Source: Iris pallida
Lineage: Eukaryota > Streptophyta > Magnoliopsida > Asparagales > Iridaceae
Length of the DNA stretch: 64,000 bases
Reading direction: 5' to 3'
NCBI GenBank assembly: GCA_029216955.1
Contig: JANAVB010042220.1
Location: 16,434,567-16,498,566 of the forward strand
Numbering within the stretch: the stretch's first letter is position 1; every line of letters starts with the position of its first letter. The notes under the pieces were generated by a model that saw only the letters and a list, made by a program, of their open reading frames with translations, did not search any database and was not told where the DNA came from. A program made the translations under genes and the position numbers. Of this stretch, positions 27,300 to 39,914 are shown in pieces.

Positions 27300-27767
27300 C
27301 CCTCTAGTCCAATACAGATACAGCAGCTGCCCCTATCCATTATCACCAGATACCCATCTCTATTCCTCAGTGCCCTGTCTCCACCTTCGAGGGGGCTCCA
27401 GCCGTTACCTTCTCCGCCTCTGCTGTGGATGAACTCGCGGCCCCTTTCCGTTTTACTCTTATAGGAAAGTTCTGACATGGACACCCTCAGTCGACGCAGT
27501 GTGTATGGCCTTTGGGGCTCTACGTCTCTCCGGCCCCATCTCTATTGTGGTGGTTTGCCCTAAGCTCATTTTGCTGCGTCTGTACGCTGAAATAAATTTC
27601 CTTAGGCTATGGGCCAGAGATGTGTGGTTCGTAGCTAATGCCTACAAGCGTTTATCCCAGTGTCCCCTGACTTCTCTGTTGATCACGAATCTCTATTGCC
27701 CCCATCCAGGTTGTCTTTCCTGGGCTTCCTCAACCCCTATATGCTAAGCGTGCTGTTTTTAACATTG
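27300..27767 (+). pseudogene. L1-type LINE ORF1, 5' part (DUF4283 region), interrupted by CACTA
   Basis: From 27446 the frame reads FRFTLIGKF, the hallmark start of the DUF4283 region found in ORF1 of plant L1-type LINEs. It continues across frameshifts and stops with RLWARDVWFV-like, SPDFSVDHES and YAKRAVFNI patterns, in family order. The sequence breaks exactly at CACTACAAAA (27768) and resumes at 50841. ORF1 proteins bind LINE RNA. The 5' end of the LINE is not defined; 27300 is a guess based on where coding similarity fades. Confidence 0.75.
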
Positions 27768-28147
27768 CACTACAAAATAGAAGCCCTTTTGCCACGACAA
27801 AAAATTGTCACAATTAATGGAAATGCCGTCACAAAAGATCTTTTGTGACGAATGTGGCATTAGGTGTCGTCGCAGAAACCTTTTGGGACAATTTGTGGTG
27901 ACGGCATAGGTAGTCACAGAAAGTTTAAAGCAATTGTGACAGCATTATTCCATCACAAACGGAATGACTAATGTCACTTTGTTGTTTTTATTTTGGGACG
28001 ACATAGCCATCTCAAAAAGTTCAAATTTATGGTGATGTCCTCATTCCGTCACAGACGGATAGCTTACATCAAGTGGTCATTTGCCTATTTGGGATGGCAT
28101 ATACCGTCATAAATAGTGACATTTTAATTTTTTTGACATTTTGAATA
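27768..28147. repeat. CACTA left terminus with subterminal repeats
   Basis: Starts CACTACAAAATAG. TTGTGAC or GTCACAA occurs repeatedly, including a perfect 22-bp palindrome at 27828-27849 centred on GATC. These are presumed binding sites for the TnpA-like protein. Confidence 0.8.
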
Positions 28148-28166
28148 TATATATATATTTTTATTT

Positions 28167-28202
<36 letters not shown>

Positions 28203-28214
28203 TTATATATATAT

Positions 28215-28254
<40 letters not shown>

Positions 28255-28258
28255 TATT
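28148..28258. repeat. TA-rich microsatellite
   Basis: TA runs with a few TTTTA interruptions. It abuts the 3' end of the LINE on the - strand. Confidence 0.9.
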
Positions 28259-28259
28259 T

Positions 28260-31215
28260 TTAGGAAACACCCCCCTCATTTTATTCATAAAAGGCGCAAA
28301 ATGCCGAGGCCTTTACAAAACGGGCAAACACAAGAAAAGGCGCAAAATGTCGAAGCCTATACAAGAAAGCGCTTACAAAAGAATGAAAGGAGAAGGGAGA
28401 GACGAGGCTGGAGGTCAGTGGAGAACTGACTACCAGAAGAGCTATAGTCCGTGCTTGCATTGTCTGCTGGTTTTGAGGGTTTGACGAAGGACTTTTTGGA
28501 TGAGTTGGTCGGACGAATACTATTGTTCCTCGTATCTAAATTTGTTCTTGTTCTTCCAGATAACCCAAATGATGGCGGCTGCGACGATCTGGTGTCTGTG
28601 TGAGGCAGAAGCCCAAATGGCCAGAAGACTATGGAAGCTCCCACCATTCTGGTGAACTCTATATCGATGAGAGAGCGCAGCCCAAACTCTTGTTGGTGAT
28701 CACTAGAGTAGAAGATGTGGTCAACCGTTTCTTTTTGTTGCTCCGAGTGGCAATGACACGCTGATGCAAGGCTGAAGCCTATGGAGTTGAGTACATCATC
28801 AGTGGGGAGTTTTCGATGAAAGTCTCTCCACACAAGGACAGACCATTTTTTAGGGATGCAGGCCTACCAGAAAGGATCAAGATGGGTAAAGGCGCCCCTC
28901 TACCGCGGACAATCCTTCTTGCCGATGCTAACAAAAATGATCCACTCGGTTCATTGGACCACCGCAGGGCATCGGGGACCATGACAATCTTCTTTATGTT
29001 GGCGAGGATCGAGTCAGCTGCCTCCTGCCCAAGCCATTCCTGAGCCTTATCCCAGTTCCAGTCGCCTGAGATATCCCAAAGCTCTCTGATCGTACTATTG
29101 GAGGGGGTTGTCGAATGTTGGGGGAAGAGGTCTTCTCCAACCCAATGCTCGAAGAATAGGAAAGATTCGCCTGAGCCCAGTTGGAGGCAAATTATAGGCT
29201 CGACGAGGCTGCGCCCATGAAGGATGCGTCTCCAAGATGCAGAGGATCTGCAGTCGGAGTCGGCGCTCGGGGGATGGGTGTGCTTAAAATATCTGGCCTT
29301 CGTGAACCACGTCCATAAGCCACGACTTGTATGAAGCTTCCACCACAGCTTCATCGAGAAGGCATCGATGATGTGTGACAGCCTTCTAAAACCCATTCTT
29401 CCTACTTAGTGGGTTTAGCCATGGTGTCCCAACTCGCCCAATGGTGTTTGTCTTTCCCGTCGCAGTGGCCCCAAAATAAGTTGGCAAAAAGATTTTCGAT
29501 GCAAGTCAGTACCTTCTTGGGGGGAGAGCAGGCGGCTAAAGTGTAGATGGAGATAGAGGCGAGAACATGTTGAATCGGAATGATCTTACCGCCCGACGAT
29601 AGGGGTGGCTTTGTGCCACCCTTCGAGTTTTTTTTCTAATTTTTCCCACTAGCCCATCGAAGATGCCCGCATTTGAACGGCCGTAGACTAACGGGTAGCA
29701 TAAGTATGAGAAAGGTGGAAATACGACGGCGAAAGAAGTCATGTTAGAGAGGGTGGAGTTGTGATCTATGTTGGTCTTGTAGTGGACGTAGATGATGCTC
29801 ATGTTGGGGTTGACGCGCTGGCCGAAGCATCTGGAATATCTCTAAAGTGTGTTATGAACTACCTTGACGGAACCAACGTCCCCGGAGGTAAAAATGAGGA
29901 TATCATCAGCATATGCCAGCTGAGTCACGATCGGACAGCCACTGGTGGTGTAGGAGTGGTAGAAATTAGAGATGTTAACCATTCTGTTAAGGTTTCTACT
30001 AAGAGCTTCTGCTGTAATGATGAAAATTGTGGAGGAGAAGGGATTTCCCTGCAATGATGAAAATTCTGTTAAGAATCCCCCTGCCTTTCCATTGATCATC
30101 GTAGAGATCCACGAGTTGCTGATCGATCTCCACACGATGTTGGTCCAGGTTTCCAAAAACCCGAAGGCCCTAAAAACCAAGATCATGAATTGCCAGTCTA
30201 ACCGATCATATGCCTTCTCCATGTCGAGTTTGATCGTAATGTACCTACCTCTGGCAGGAAGTATCATGTATGTGACCATTTTTTGAGCCATAAGAATGTT
30301 GTCGATGATGTTCCGACCGCGACCAAAGCCACTCTGTTCTTTGAAGATAATCTTGGGCAGGAACTCGGTCATGCGGTTGGCGATGATCTTGGAGATGATC
30401 TTGTTCGTAAAGGTTCATAGTCTTATGGGGCGAAAGTCTTTGAATGTAACTGGGTTTTCCTGTTTAGGGATGAGAATCAGATTAGCACAAGAAATAGATC
30501 TTTGGTACCTAGCGCCTTGGAAAAAAACGATGGCCGCCTTGATAATATCCCAACACGACCTGAAGAACACGCCATTGAAGCCGTCGAGTCCCAGAGCGCA
30601 GTGTTCGTCAAGGGCCCACCCGACGTCTTTGACATCTTGTTCCGATGGGATGAGCTCAAGGCGCTCATTGTCTTCCTCTTCAATCAGGTGGGGAATCACT
30701 GCCAGGAATTCTTCGTCCCTAAGCATGGTTTCTTTAGTGATCATCCTGGAGTAAAAGTCGGCGACATTTGATTAGATGACCAGTTTATCTTTGATAATGT
30801 TCCCGTTGTCATATGCAATCAGATGGATATTGAGCTATTGTCTGCGGCCTTTAACACAGGCGTGGAAGTAGCTAGTGTTCTTGTCTCCCTCACTGTCCCA
30901 AGTCAGTCTAGCATTCTGCTTCCAAAATTCGGTCTCCACCTTTAGGCTGAATTTCAATATAGCTCTAGTCAGGTTCAAGGAGGACCTGGCTGCGGAAGAT
31001 CTGTCAAGGACGAATAGCGCCTCGACGTGGGTAACATCATCCTACGCAGAGCGGACAGCTTGAAAGATGTCCCCGAACGCCTCTTTGCTCCAAGCGGTGA
31101 GAGCTTTCCTGGTCACCTTGAGCTTGTTGGCGACCCGGGCCATGGGGTCTATAGTGTCAGTACTGTTCCAAGCTGTAGCGACGGTATTCTATAACTGCGG
31201 GTGGTAGCTCCAAAA
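28260..31215 (-). pseudogene. L1-type LINE ORF2, 5'-truncated and broken
   Basis: Reads leftward. The linker before RT starts near 31190 (DPMARVANKLKVTRKAL, WKQNARLTW). RT blocks follow: RSISCANLILIPKQ, EQSGFGRGRNIIDNILMAQ, ITIKLDMEKAYDRLDW, the catalytic YADD at about 29900 (QLAYADDILIF), then YPLVYGRSNAGIF. Downstream are the RT thumb region (29396-28779) and a zinc-finger-like reverse transcriptase C-terminal region with the ETVDHIFY motif near 28720. The apurinic endonuclease domain is absent, as in typical 5'-truncated insertions. Stops and frameshifts occur throughout. TA repeats flank both ends. ORF2 would carry out target-primed reverse transcription; this copy is dead. Confidence 0.9.
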
Positions 31216-31242
31216 GCCGAGGAAGCAAAAGTTTTATTGATT

Positions 31243-31290
<48 letters not shown>
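31243..31290. repeat. (TA)n microsatellite at the LINE 5' end
   Basis: Uninterrupted TA run starting about 30 bp beyond the truncated LINE ORF2. Confidence 0.95.
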
Positions 31291-31292
<2 letters not shown>

Positions 31293-32129
31293 CATGCACA
31301 TTCATCGTCCAAACAGATCCATAATTCTAAACCTTAACTAGCAACCCCAGAGGATGTAATGAATTTCCAACTAGTGCCAAGTTCCAACTCCCAATAGAAG
31401 ATAACAGTTTTTGTTTGGACGAATCCACAAAATGACATCAAATTTACCATAAAAATGACATGTGTATATGTCAACAAGTATAAAAGTTTGATATTACCTG
31501 AAACATTACATAACTTTGTTAGGCAAAAATACGTGCACTAAAATACCAATTGAAATATAACCAGTACATGTCCAAAAAGATGAAACAAAAATGTCTTCAA
31601 AATGACTTGCCCAACTTGAACTTGAGCTCCCATCTATCCAAAATGACCTTAGTATGTGTCCAAAAATATTAAGCATATTTACTTTGAAGTGGTTTTGCTT
31701 TTAAATGTCTTGTCAAACTTGAACTTGAGCTCTCATTGATTGAAAAATGTCTTCGTCACAATGAAATTGGAAGAAGAAAACATTAGTAGATAAATAAAGA
31801 CCATACACATTTTAAAAATACATCAAATATTTAATCAAATGTACGCATAGATGTTATTTGAAAAAGTTACATGCAATCAATGAATCAATCACTATTATAC
31901 TACTTATAAAGTAGTGAAATCCTAATGTTGGGACGAGAGTGATGACAAAATACCCCGCACAAAAGATTAGGAAAAATTTTATTAGTTGAGTAAAACTAAA
32001 AATTTAAACAATCTAGCTAATTTAAGATCACATTTTTAACAAATAAAAACCTGGTTTAAAGAGATTAAAGATAAAACATCTATGGGCTTGTCCATCGTAT
32101 TGTTTGTCTCCTCATTACTCTTTTGCATC
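31291..32129. other. CACTA interior, non-coding
   Basis: AT-rich DNA. An imperfect repeat of the CAAACTTGAACTTGAGCTC phrase appears at 31612 and 31713. No gene seen. Confidence 0.5.
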
Positions 32130-33770
32130 TCATCTCAATCTCGACGTAACATTTCAACTTCTTCCCTTAAATTCCTAATCTCCTTATTATTGTTGATATT
32201 AGTTGAAGAACATTCTCCTATTCTTCTCTTGGATTTCATGTAGATTCCAATACCTCGATATCTCCCTGATTTTTCTAGTCCCATAACTTGGGAGTAAATG
32301 TCACCATCAAGTCGAGCAAGTGATTTTTCCATACAATCTTCATCAGTCTTTCGTTTTAGCTCCTCCATCTGCCACTAATCATGGGTATATCGATCAAATG
32401 TATCTGTTAACATAGCATTGACAATAAAATTATCAAACTAACAGAGATTGAGAGTATCGAACTATCAAAGCATTGATCAAAGTAAAAGATAGTATCAGTT
32501 AACATGTCACTATCATGTAATAAATACTTGGCCCAAAAAAATGCAAGTTATATAGCAAAAAAATAGAATTATATATTTCTAAGAAATTCACTCCAGTTGA
32601 TTGAAGTAATTTCATTCGTGACAACCAAAAGAGATACATTAGTTATTATCGTATTATATAATTCAAGCTCGAAGACAATAGTTCATAACTTGGAGTGATT
32701 TATGGCATAACAGTTTTCAAGTATCATTTCAAATGTAATATGTAATATCTATAAATGTAAAATGATAACAGTTTTCAAGTATCAATTTACTGCTGGATAA
32801 GTTCAATTTTGAAGTATTAGGTATCAATCTAAAATTCTTTAACCGTTCAAAAATTCTTTAACTATTAAAGTGTAAGTAAAAAAATTGAAATCTTAAGCCG
32901 GCATAAGCGACACAGAGAATCAATGGCTTAAATGTCACAAACAACAAAAATTAACAATTAACTACCAGATTAAAGAGGTGGCATAAAAATCACAGAGAAT
33001 CAAGAACTTTTAATTGGAACTAAACATAGTCAGTCAATTAGTTTTTTAAGGCGAAAGTTCTACTTAGTTTTCATGGTAAGATACTGATTGGTGCCTAACT
33101 GCCCAGTCTTGAATTGAAGACTACATTAACCCAAGCATGCTAACAGGTCAGGCTCACATTTGTGAAAGGCTAACACAATATCAAATCAGTTCAGGTCTAA
33201 ATTGACCGACATCAAGGTCTATCAGTTCAGGTCCAAAAATCAACCATATTCTCCAACTGACTAGGAATCACACTAGTTGGACACTTGGCATACCACTCCT
33301 CGATTGTGATGTAAGGATTAAAGTGTTTCACCTTTTTCCTGTACTTGTTTTACCTCCAAGTTTTACTCAAAGATTTACTTAACCAAAAGTCTGATTCTTC
33401 ACACCAATGAAAAATATTATTCGACAACATAAAGAAAAAGAACTATAAGTCACCTTTCTTCGAATTATAAGATACCATAGTTCCATATATATATAATCAA
33501 GATTTATATTACCTTCATCTCATTATTTGTTGTTTCAATTTTGGCAGCCAATTCTGATATATGTGGCTATGAACGCGTATCGAATGAAAATTAATGACCA
33601 TATTTGGCTAGCTTACCGGTAAAAGCAGATAATTTGGAAGCATTTGATCCGACTAGAACTCAATCAATGTGTTGATAAGAAACTTTTTTTCCCGATTTAA
33701 TATGCTTTAACCATTCCAACTTAGCTTCGCCCCTTGTTTTGTTAGGAGGTGGCGGTCCTTGGTCACCCAT
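32130..33770 (-). pseudogene. TnpA-like gene of the CACTA element, degenerate
   Basis: The likely start is ATG at 33770: MGDQGPPPPNKTRGEAKLEW, followed after 37 codons by an in-frame TGA and then a plausible splice donor at 33616. A second exon-like stretch at 33566-33513 encodes SELAAKIETTNNEMK between an AG acceptor and a GT donor, though the phase does not fit exon 1 cleanly. The C-terminal part at 32368-32135 (MEELKRKTDEDCMEKSLARLDGDIY, then a Glu/Arg-rich helix) matches the end of the plant transposase family related to En/Spm TnpA. TnpA-type proteins bind subterminal repeats and cooperate with TnpD. It lies downstream of TnpD on the same strand, as in En/Spm. Exon structure is tentative. 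Confidence 0.65.
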
Positions 33771-34204
33771 CTACTAACTTGTAGTCTTAAACATGCCAGT
33801 ACAAAAGAGAAGCAATTATAAAGGCTCATCAAAAGTGTTCTTTTCATACAGAACACTTATAAAGGGACCTCAGGCAATTATGTATATCTGGCATTAGAAG
33901 TGGGCAAAGCATAATATAATATAACCATTTCACTCAATACAGAACTTTTAATACAGTATATAAGGCATTAGAAAGGGGCAAAGCCATTATGTATATCGGG
34001 CATTAGAAAGGGGCCAAGTATAATATAATATATCAGAAAACTTAATATAGAACTCTTAATAAAGAACATTCTTAAACCAGTATGCTATGAATACATAATA
34101 CTCTTAATTAGGTCCCAAATATTATATAACCATTTCACTCCAATTATATTACATAATTAAAACAAAAATAGATACCAAAAGATATAAAATGAAAAAGAAA
34201 TTAA

Positions 34205-35569
34205 AACTTAAGGGTCAGAAACTGATTCTGAATCTGAATCTTCATTTTCATGTATATCAGTATCTTCATCTTCATATTCATCCTCATCTTCACTCCCATC
34301 CATATTTCCATCTTGATCGCTTTCTTCATTGAAGTTCTCATCATCGTTAATTAAACCACTAGAAGTAGATGCTTGTGCAGAAACCATCCTTGGAATTGAA
34401 TCAATCGTTGTTCCCATCATACTTTCTCTCACCACGTTTATAGCATCATTTTAATCATCAGAAACATGGTGTTGGCGACCAAACGGTTCATTAGCTAATA
34501 GTTTATCAGTGTCTCTACCTATGTCATAAGTGTCTCTCGGTTTGTTATTCATAACCACATGCCATCCTGGATCGGTAGGATCTTCTACATATAAGACTTT
34601 TTAAATTTGGGATGCCAATACATAAGGTTTTTCTTTTTGTGATGCTAACAAATGTCTGAAATTGACAAGAGTAAACCCTAACTCATCAATTTTAATACCT
34701 TTCTCTTTGTCGACATCAACCCACTCACATTTAAATAGCACAAACATGCGACCCAAAGGATATGTCAACTCAATTATATCAACTAACCATCCAAAACAGT
34801 TTAGCTCCTGAGATATTGGTCTTTTGTTTGTGGTTTTCCTAAACCTCACCGATGTTGCTCTAGTCATTACACCACTGCTTTGTGTCTTAGAATCAATCTT
34901 TTGATATATTGTTTTGAATACATACCCATTTAATGTGTAACCTGTAAACCTCTTAGCACATGAAAATGGGCCTCTTACAATGAAATCATGACCTTCATGA
35001 AAGGGTCGATTTGATCGTTTAAGCTTTCCAATTTGTTCTTTAAACCACTCAGGGAATTGATTTTCGTTCTTTGCTTGCTTTTCCCGGGGCGACAAATTTG
35101 GTTTCGTTAGACTCAAAAAACTCTGGCGTTGCCTGTTTGTAAGGGTTTTCCCTGTTAGTCGCATGCAAGCTTTTCTTAACAAATGATGAAAGAGTGACTT
35201 AAACTAAAAAAATTGAGATTTTTCTTACTGTAGATAAGTAGATATGTTATCCTCAATGAACAAAATGTAGGTGTGTGATTGTTTCCTCTCTATCTGGGTA
35301 AGAAATAAGCTTTCAAAACCACCAACTTCACTATCATCTTTGTATCTAGGAGGTCTATATAATCGTGTCTCAATACTTTCCAAGTACCTTGTCAAAAATG
35401 TGAGACATTCTTGAGCAATGTATCCTTCTGTAATGGACCCCTCAGGTTGAGACTTGTTCCTCACATATGACTTTAGGGTAGACAAGTACCTGCCAATTTG
35501 GCAATAAATAGTTTATTGCATACTAAACTTGAAATTCAGATGTACAAAATAATATATATATATACACAA

Positions 35570-35648
<79 letters not shown>

Positions 35649-37941
35649 AAAAGTGTACATCCATCGATAATGGACGGGTCCACCTAAAAGTGCCTCTGAT
35701 GCCAAATGGACAGGCAAGGGCACCATAATATCAAAAAAAGAAGATGGAAAGATTTGTTCCAAGTTGCAAAGGACAATTTGAATACGTTGATCTAATAATT
35801 GTAAATCCTCACAACAACATACTTTTGAACATAAAGCACGAAAAAAGGTGCTCAAGTCTAGTAATATAGAGGCAACCTTCTTTGGTAAGGTCTTTCGAAT
35901 AGCCAAAGGTAGAAAATGTTGCAAAATAACTTGTGAATCATGACTCTTTAAACTAGATACCTTACGTTCTCTGACATTAATACATCGACCAAAGTTAGAT
36001 GAGTAACCATTCAGAATCTTCAAAGTTTTCAGGACCTTACAAATACCTCTTTTTCAAACTTATACATGGTGTAGCATGCAGGTGGCATATAATACTTGTT
36101 CTTCCTTGCATTGAAGATATGAGGAAGCTCGTGTCTGACCCCCATATCCTCTAGCTCAAATTTTGCCTTTAAACTATCCTTGGATTTTCTATCAAGTTCC
36201 AAAAGAGTACCAACCACATTATCACAAAAGTTTTCTCAATATGCATGACATCTAAATTATACTTAAGTAAATTGTTCGCCCAATATGTAAGCTCGTAGAA
36301 TACACTCAACTTCTTCCAATTATTAGGCATACATTGTTCAGAAATAATCCTCCGTGCTCTTTTTCTTGGCGTAGGTTCATCAATTTTAGGTACCTTCCCA
36401 AATTTATGTGGGATCCCTTTTACTTTATGCAAAATTGATTTCTCCGTTAGCGGAGTCGGAGCTACTCTATTTTTAATCTTCCTGTCAAAATCCTTCTTTA
36501 GTTTGTGAAAACTATTATGCAAAGGTACGAATCAACGATGACCCATGTAACAAAGTTTTCTCCCATTCTTTAAATACATGTGTTTAGTATGCTCGTGGCA
36601 TAATGGGCATGCATACTTACCTTTTGTACTCCAACCAGAGAGCATAGCATGACCTGGAAAGTCACTTATGGTCCATAATATTGTTGCACGCATTTGGAAC
36701 ATTTCTTTGATATAAGAATCATAAGTCTCCACCCCTACTGCCAATAACTCTTTAAGATCCTCTATCAAAGGTCTTGAATATACATCAATATCATTTCCTG
36801 GGCTACTTGGACATAGAATAAGCAAAGAGTGAATAAAGTGAGGTTGCTTCATGCACAACCATGGTGGTAAATTGTATAGAAAAAGTACTACTGGCCACAT
36901 GCTGTGTACAGAACTCATTGCTCCGAATGGGTTGAAACCAATTCTTGATAAACCCAACCTAATATTCCTTAAATCTAATGCAAATATCGTGTTTGTCTCA
37001 TCAAAATGCTTCCAAGCCATAGAATTGACCGGATGCCGTAGTACCCCATCTTTTGTGCGCCCTTCTTTATGCCATCTCATGTCCCCTACAATTTTAGAAA
37101 TGTACACATGCATACATTGTAGCCTTGGTTTTAATGGAAAGTGTCAAAGGATTTTTTCAAGTGTACTTTTCTTATTTCCTGATCTCACTTTTATCTATCG
37201 GGATGCCCCATATACTGTGCAAAATTGTAAATCAGAAGTTTCCTTCCAAAGCAACATGCAATCATTTCGGCATGCGTAAATCTTATTGTAGGATAAACAA
37301 GTTCTAAAATAACTTTTTTAAATTGTGTGAAATTTTTAGGCAAGTTACACCCATCGGGCAACGACTGCCTTAGTAAATTAAGCATCATAGTAAATGTCGT
37401 GTTGCTCCACCCACCGAGGCATTTGTACTGCTAAAATCTAATAAAAAAAGGATAACATTGTCTTCATAGATCTGGGGTACAACTCTATTTTTTATTCTTC
37501 TAACAGTTTGTGGAATTGGGCAGCAATATTGTCACTTGGAATTTCATGAAAATTTTCCTGTCCCCTACAAACCATGTCTTCGTTTACATTCGAAAAGAGA
37601 TCATGTAACATACCATGTTTGTCATCATCATTATGATCACCAAAACTATCATCATCTGTACTCTCAACTATACTTTCAGGTATTGATGTTGTTCATTTCC
37701 TTTCTCCATGATGAGACCACATTATATAGCTACCCAACATCACATCACATATTAAATGTTTGTAAATAGTTTTTCTATCTTTGAACTTAAAATTCTTACA
37801 ATTGATGCAAGGGCATCTCAAATTTTGATTTTCATCAACAATGCCATTCTTATAAGCAAAATCTATGAACGCAAGGACTCCATCATTATGCTCCTGAGAA
37901 TAATTTTCCATATGAACCCAACTCTTATCCATCATCTTCAA
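34205..37941 (-). pseudogene. TnpD-like CACTA transposase gene, degenerate
   Basis: Start at 37941 or the inner ATG nearby. Order of family domains: transposase-associated zinc region at 37941-37693 (MDKSWVHME, CPCINC, YIMWSHHGE); TNP2 catalytic region from about 37440 to 36030 (GFNPFGAMSS, WPVVLFLYNLPPWLCMKQP, GNDIDVYSRPLIEDLKELL, LSGWSTKGKYACPLC, CYMGHR, LDVMHIEK); DUF4218-like region 36023-35225 ([40 protein letters not shown]); DUF4216-like region 35182-34601 (PYVLASQ); and a Glu/Asp-rich tail to 34208. Breaks: frameshifts near 37255 and 36205; in-frame stops near 37185, 36534, 34601 and 34436. The Asp usual in the DGFNPFG motif is Ile. An intron at about 35497-35643 is largely TA repeat. 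The product would cut element ends; this copy is inactive. Confidence 0.88.
35576..35642. repeat. (TA)n microsatellite inside a TnpD intron
   Basis: Lies between the MYTFER coding end (donor GTATAT) and a CAG acceptor before [11 protein letters not shown] on the - strand. Confidence 0.85.
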
Positions 37942-38928
37942 TTACCCTAAAAGGTGTAAACAATGTAGAATCAACTATCATCAATGAAAAACACAGCAAG
38001 AACATGGTATAGAGAATATCATAGTTAGTGGCATCTACATAATACATCAACAATTGCCTTCTTTATTATTTCACACAAGAACAAAAACGAAAATAATTGA
38101 CATACCCAGGTTGGAAACATTACAAAATTGCATCAGAAAAATAACTATGTTTGTAAAATTAGATTGTAAAATTTCCTCTATAATATTATTTCAGACATTA
38201 TGAAACAAAAATGATACAAATAGTCAGTTATTAATGATACAAATTGTAAAATTGGCTCTGTAATTATTTATAATATGTGACACCAATATTTCACTTTCAT
38301 CTTAACTCAAATCTGAAGAAATATGAAATATAAGTTATGCTATATATAATATTATCCAAAATTGAGTGTAAATGTCATCACCTAAATATTAATACACACT
38401 ATACTAGTTGGTAAAAGTGTTTTGCTTCCAAGAACCTAAAAAGAGAGTTGATTTTTTTCTTCAATCGAGCTCAACAAAGAGTTTACCAGGAAAATTCGGA
38501 ACCCTGAATAACAAATACCAAAATCTATAAAAAAAATATATGAAACAAATGAAAAAAATCATATAGAGGAAAATTTTATATAGTTGAAGAAGGGAATCTA
38601 AACCAAATTCATCACAAATTTATGTAACTCGGTTATAGACCTAGATACCTTACATTTTTTAACCCTAATTTTCACAAACAAAGAGGAAAATGAAGAGTTG
38701 TATGTGTGAGAGAGAGAGAGAGAGATCATCCACTAGGAAAAACAACCAAAAGAGGAGATCAGCAATCAGCACCGGATATCCACAAAAGAGGAAGATGAAG
38801 AGCTAATAGAGTTGTAGAGGAAGAAGAACACCTTGGTCGTGGAGGAAAAAGAATACCCTGGTCGTTCTTCTAGATCGACACCTCCGATCTTCTGTTCCCC
38901 CAATTATTAGAACCGCTAAGAAAATAAA
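37942..38928. other. CACTA 5' region upstream of TnpD
   Basis: AT-rich, with a GA microsatellite at 38708-38724. 38750-38900 is purine-rich on the + strand, so pyrimidine-rich as read by the transposase genes, and may hold their promoter and leader. No gene. Confidence 0.45.
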
Positions 38929-38975
38929 GGCTAATTATAAGGGCACAGCCTTTTTTACTCGGGGCTGTCCAAGTG
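38929..38975 (+). repeat. MULE left terminal inverted repeat
   Basis: GGCTAATTATAAGGGCACAG then CCTTTTTTACTCGGGGCTG; the right copy differs first at CTAGGGGCTAG. Confidence 0.88.
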
Positions 38976-39404
38976 ACTGTTTTCCATTATTTATAAGTTT
39001 GCCACTGAAAAAATTACTCAGGGCTATCCAAGTGGTAGGTATAAAAGTTAACTCTTAAATTTTTTTTCTTTTCTTCCTCACTCTCCATTCTCTCTCCCTC
39101 TTTCTTCTCCAAACCCTAGGTCTGGTCCCCACACTTTTTTCAACCCCACATTTCTCCAAACCCTAGAAGATTCTCCAAGAAAGATTCTTAGAATATTCGG
39201 TACGATGACGTCCGCTAAACGACAAAATTTTTGAGGTTTTTTTTGAAGTAATCTTATATTTTGTCCCAATGTAGAAATTATGGAAGAAAGTGGATCATCA
39301 CGTCTATCAATCGAGGAACCCGGATCTTCCAAACAACACGATAAAATAACCGAAGATCTCTCGATAAATTTTCGACCGACTGCTACGCATTCGACTGTAC
39401 AAGA

Positions 39405-39807
39405 GGACTGCCAGACTTTTTGGCAGTCCATAGAACACAAAGGACTGCCATATTACGCGGCAGTCTATTTGTACAACTAGTGTAAAATAGGACTGCCGCA
39501 AAACATGGCAGTCCAAGAAGTAACGAGGACTGCCAGATTATGCGGCAGTCTATATGTAGAAATACTGTACAGTTGGACTGCCAGACATTCCGACAGTCCA
39601 TAAAACACGTAGGACTGCCACATAACTCAGCAGTCAATGTGTAGAACTAGTGTTAAATAGGACTGCCAGACTGTCTGACAGTCTTTTAAACACGAAGGAC
39701 TACCACAAAAATCGGCAGTCTATGTGTAGAACTAGTGTAAAACAGGACTGCCAGACTTTCTGGCTGTCTGTAAAACACGATGGACTGCCAGAATGTCTGG
39801 CAGTCCT
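39405..39807. repeat. MULE left hairpin array (ten hairpins, 85-bp period)
   Basis: GGACTGCC...GGCAGTCC-type hairpins of about 25 bp start at 39405, 39442, 39490, 39527, 39575, 39612, 39660, 39697, 39745 and 39782. Spacing alternates 37 and 48 bp exactly. Short spacers resemble ATAGAACACAAA; long spacers resemble TTGTACAACTAGTGTAAAA. The array lies between a short possible first exon (ATG 39281) and the transposase coding region. Confidence 0.93.
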
Positions 39808-39914
39808 GTTGTACAGTCCTGAAGGAAGGGCAATTTTCTTTGACAGTCTTGAAGTTGTTGATATTGTAATTTTGGTTATAATTGTTATTGGTAATTTTTT
39901 TTTGAAATTAAATG

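Noticed and set aside
27097..27432. 111-codon frame starting MELGEQRYQRRVGHGG
   Set aside because: Crosses from LTR-like GGTGG-rich DNA into LINE ORF1 in a different frame; not a coherent protein.
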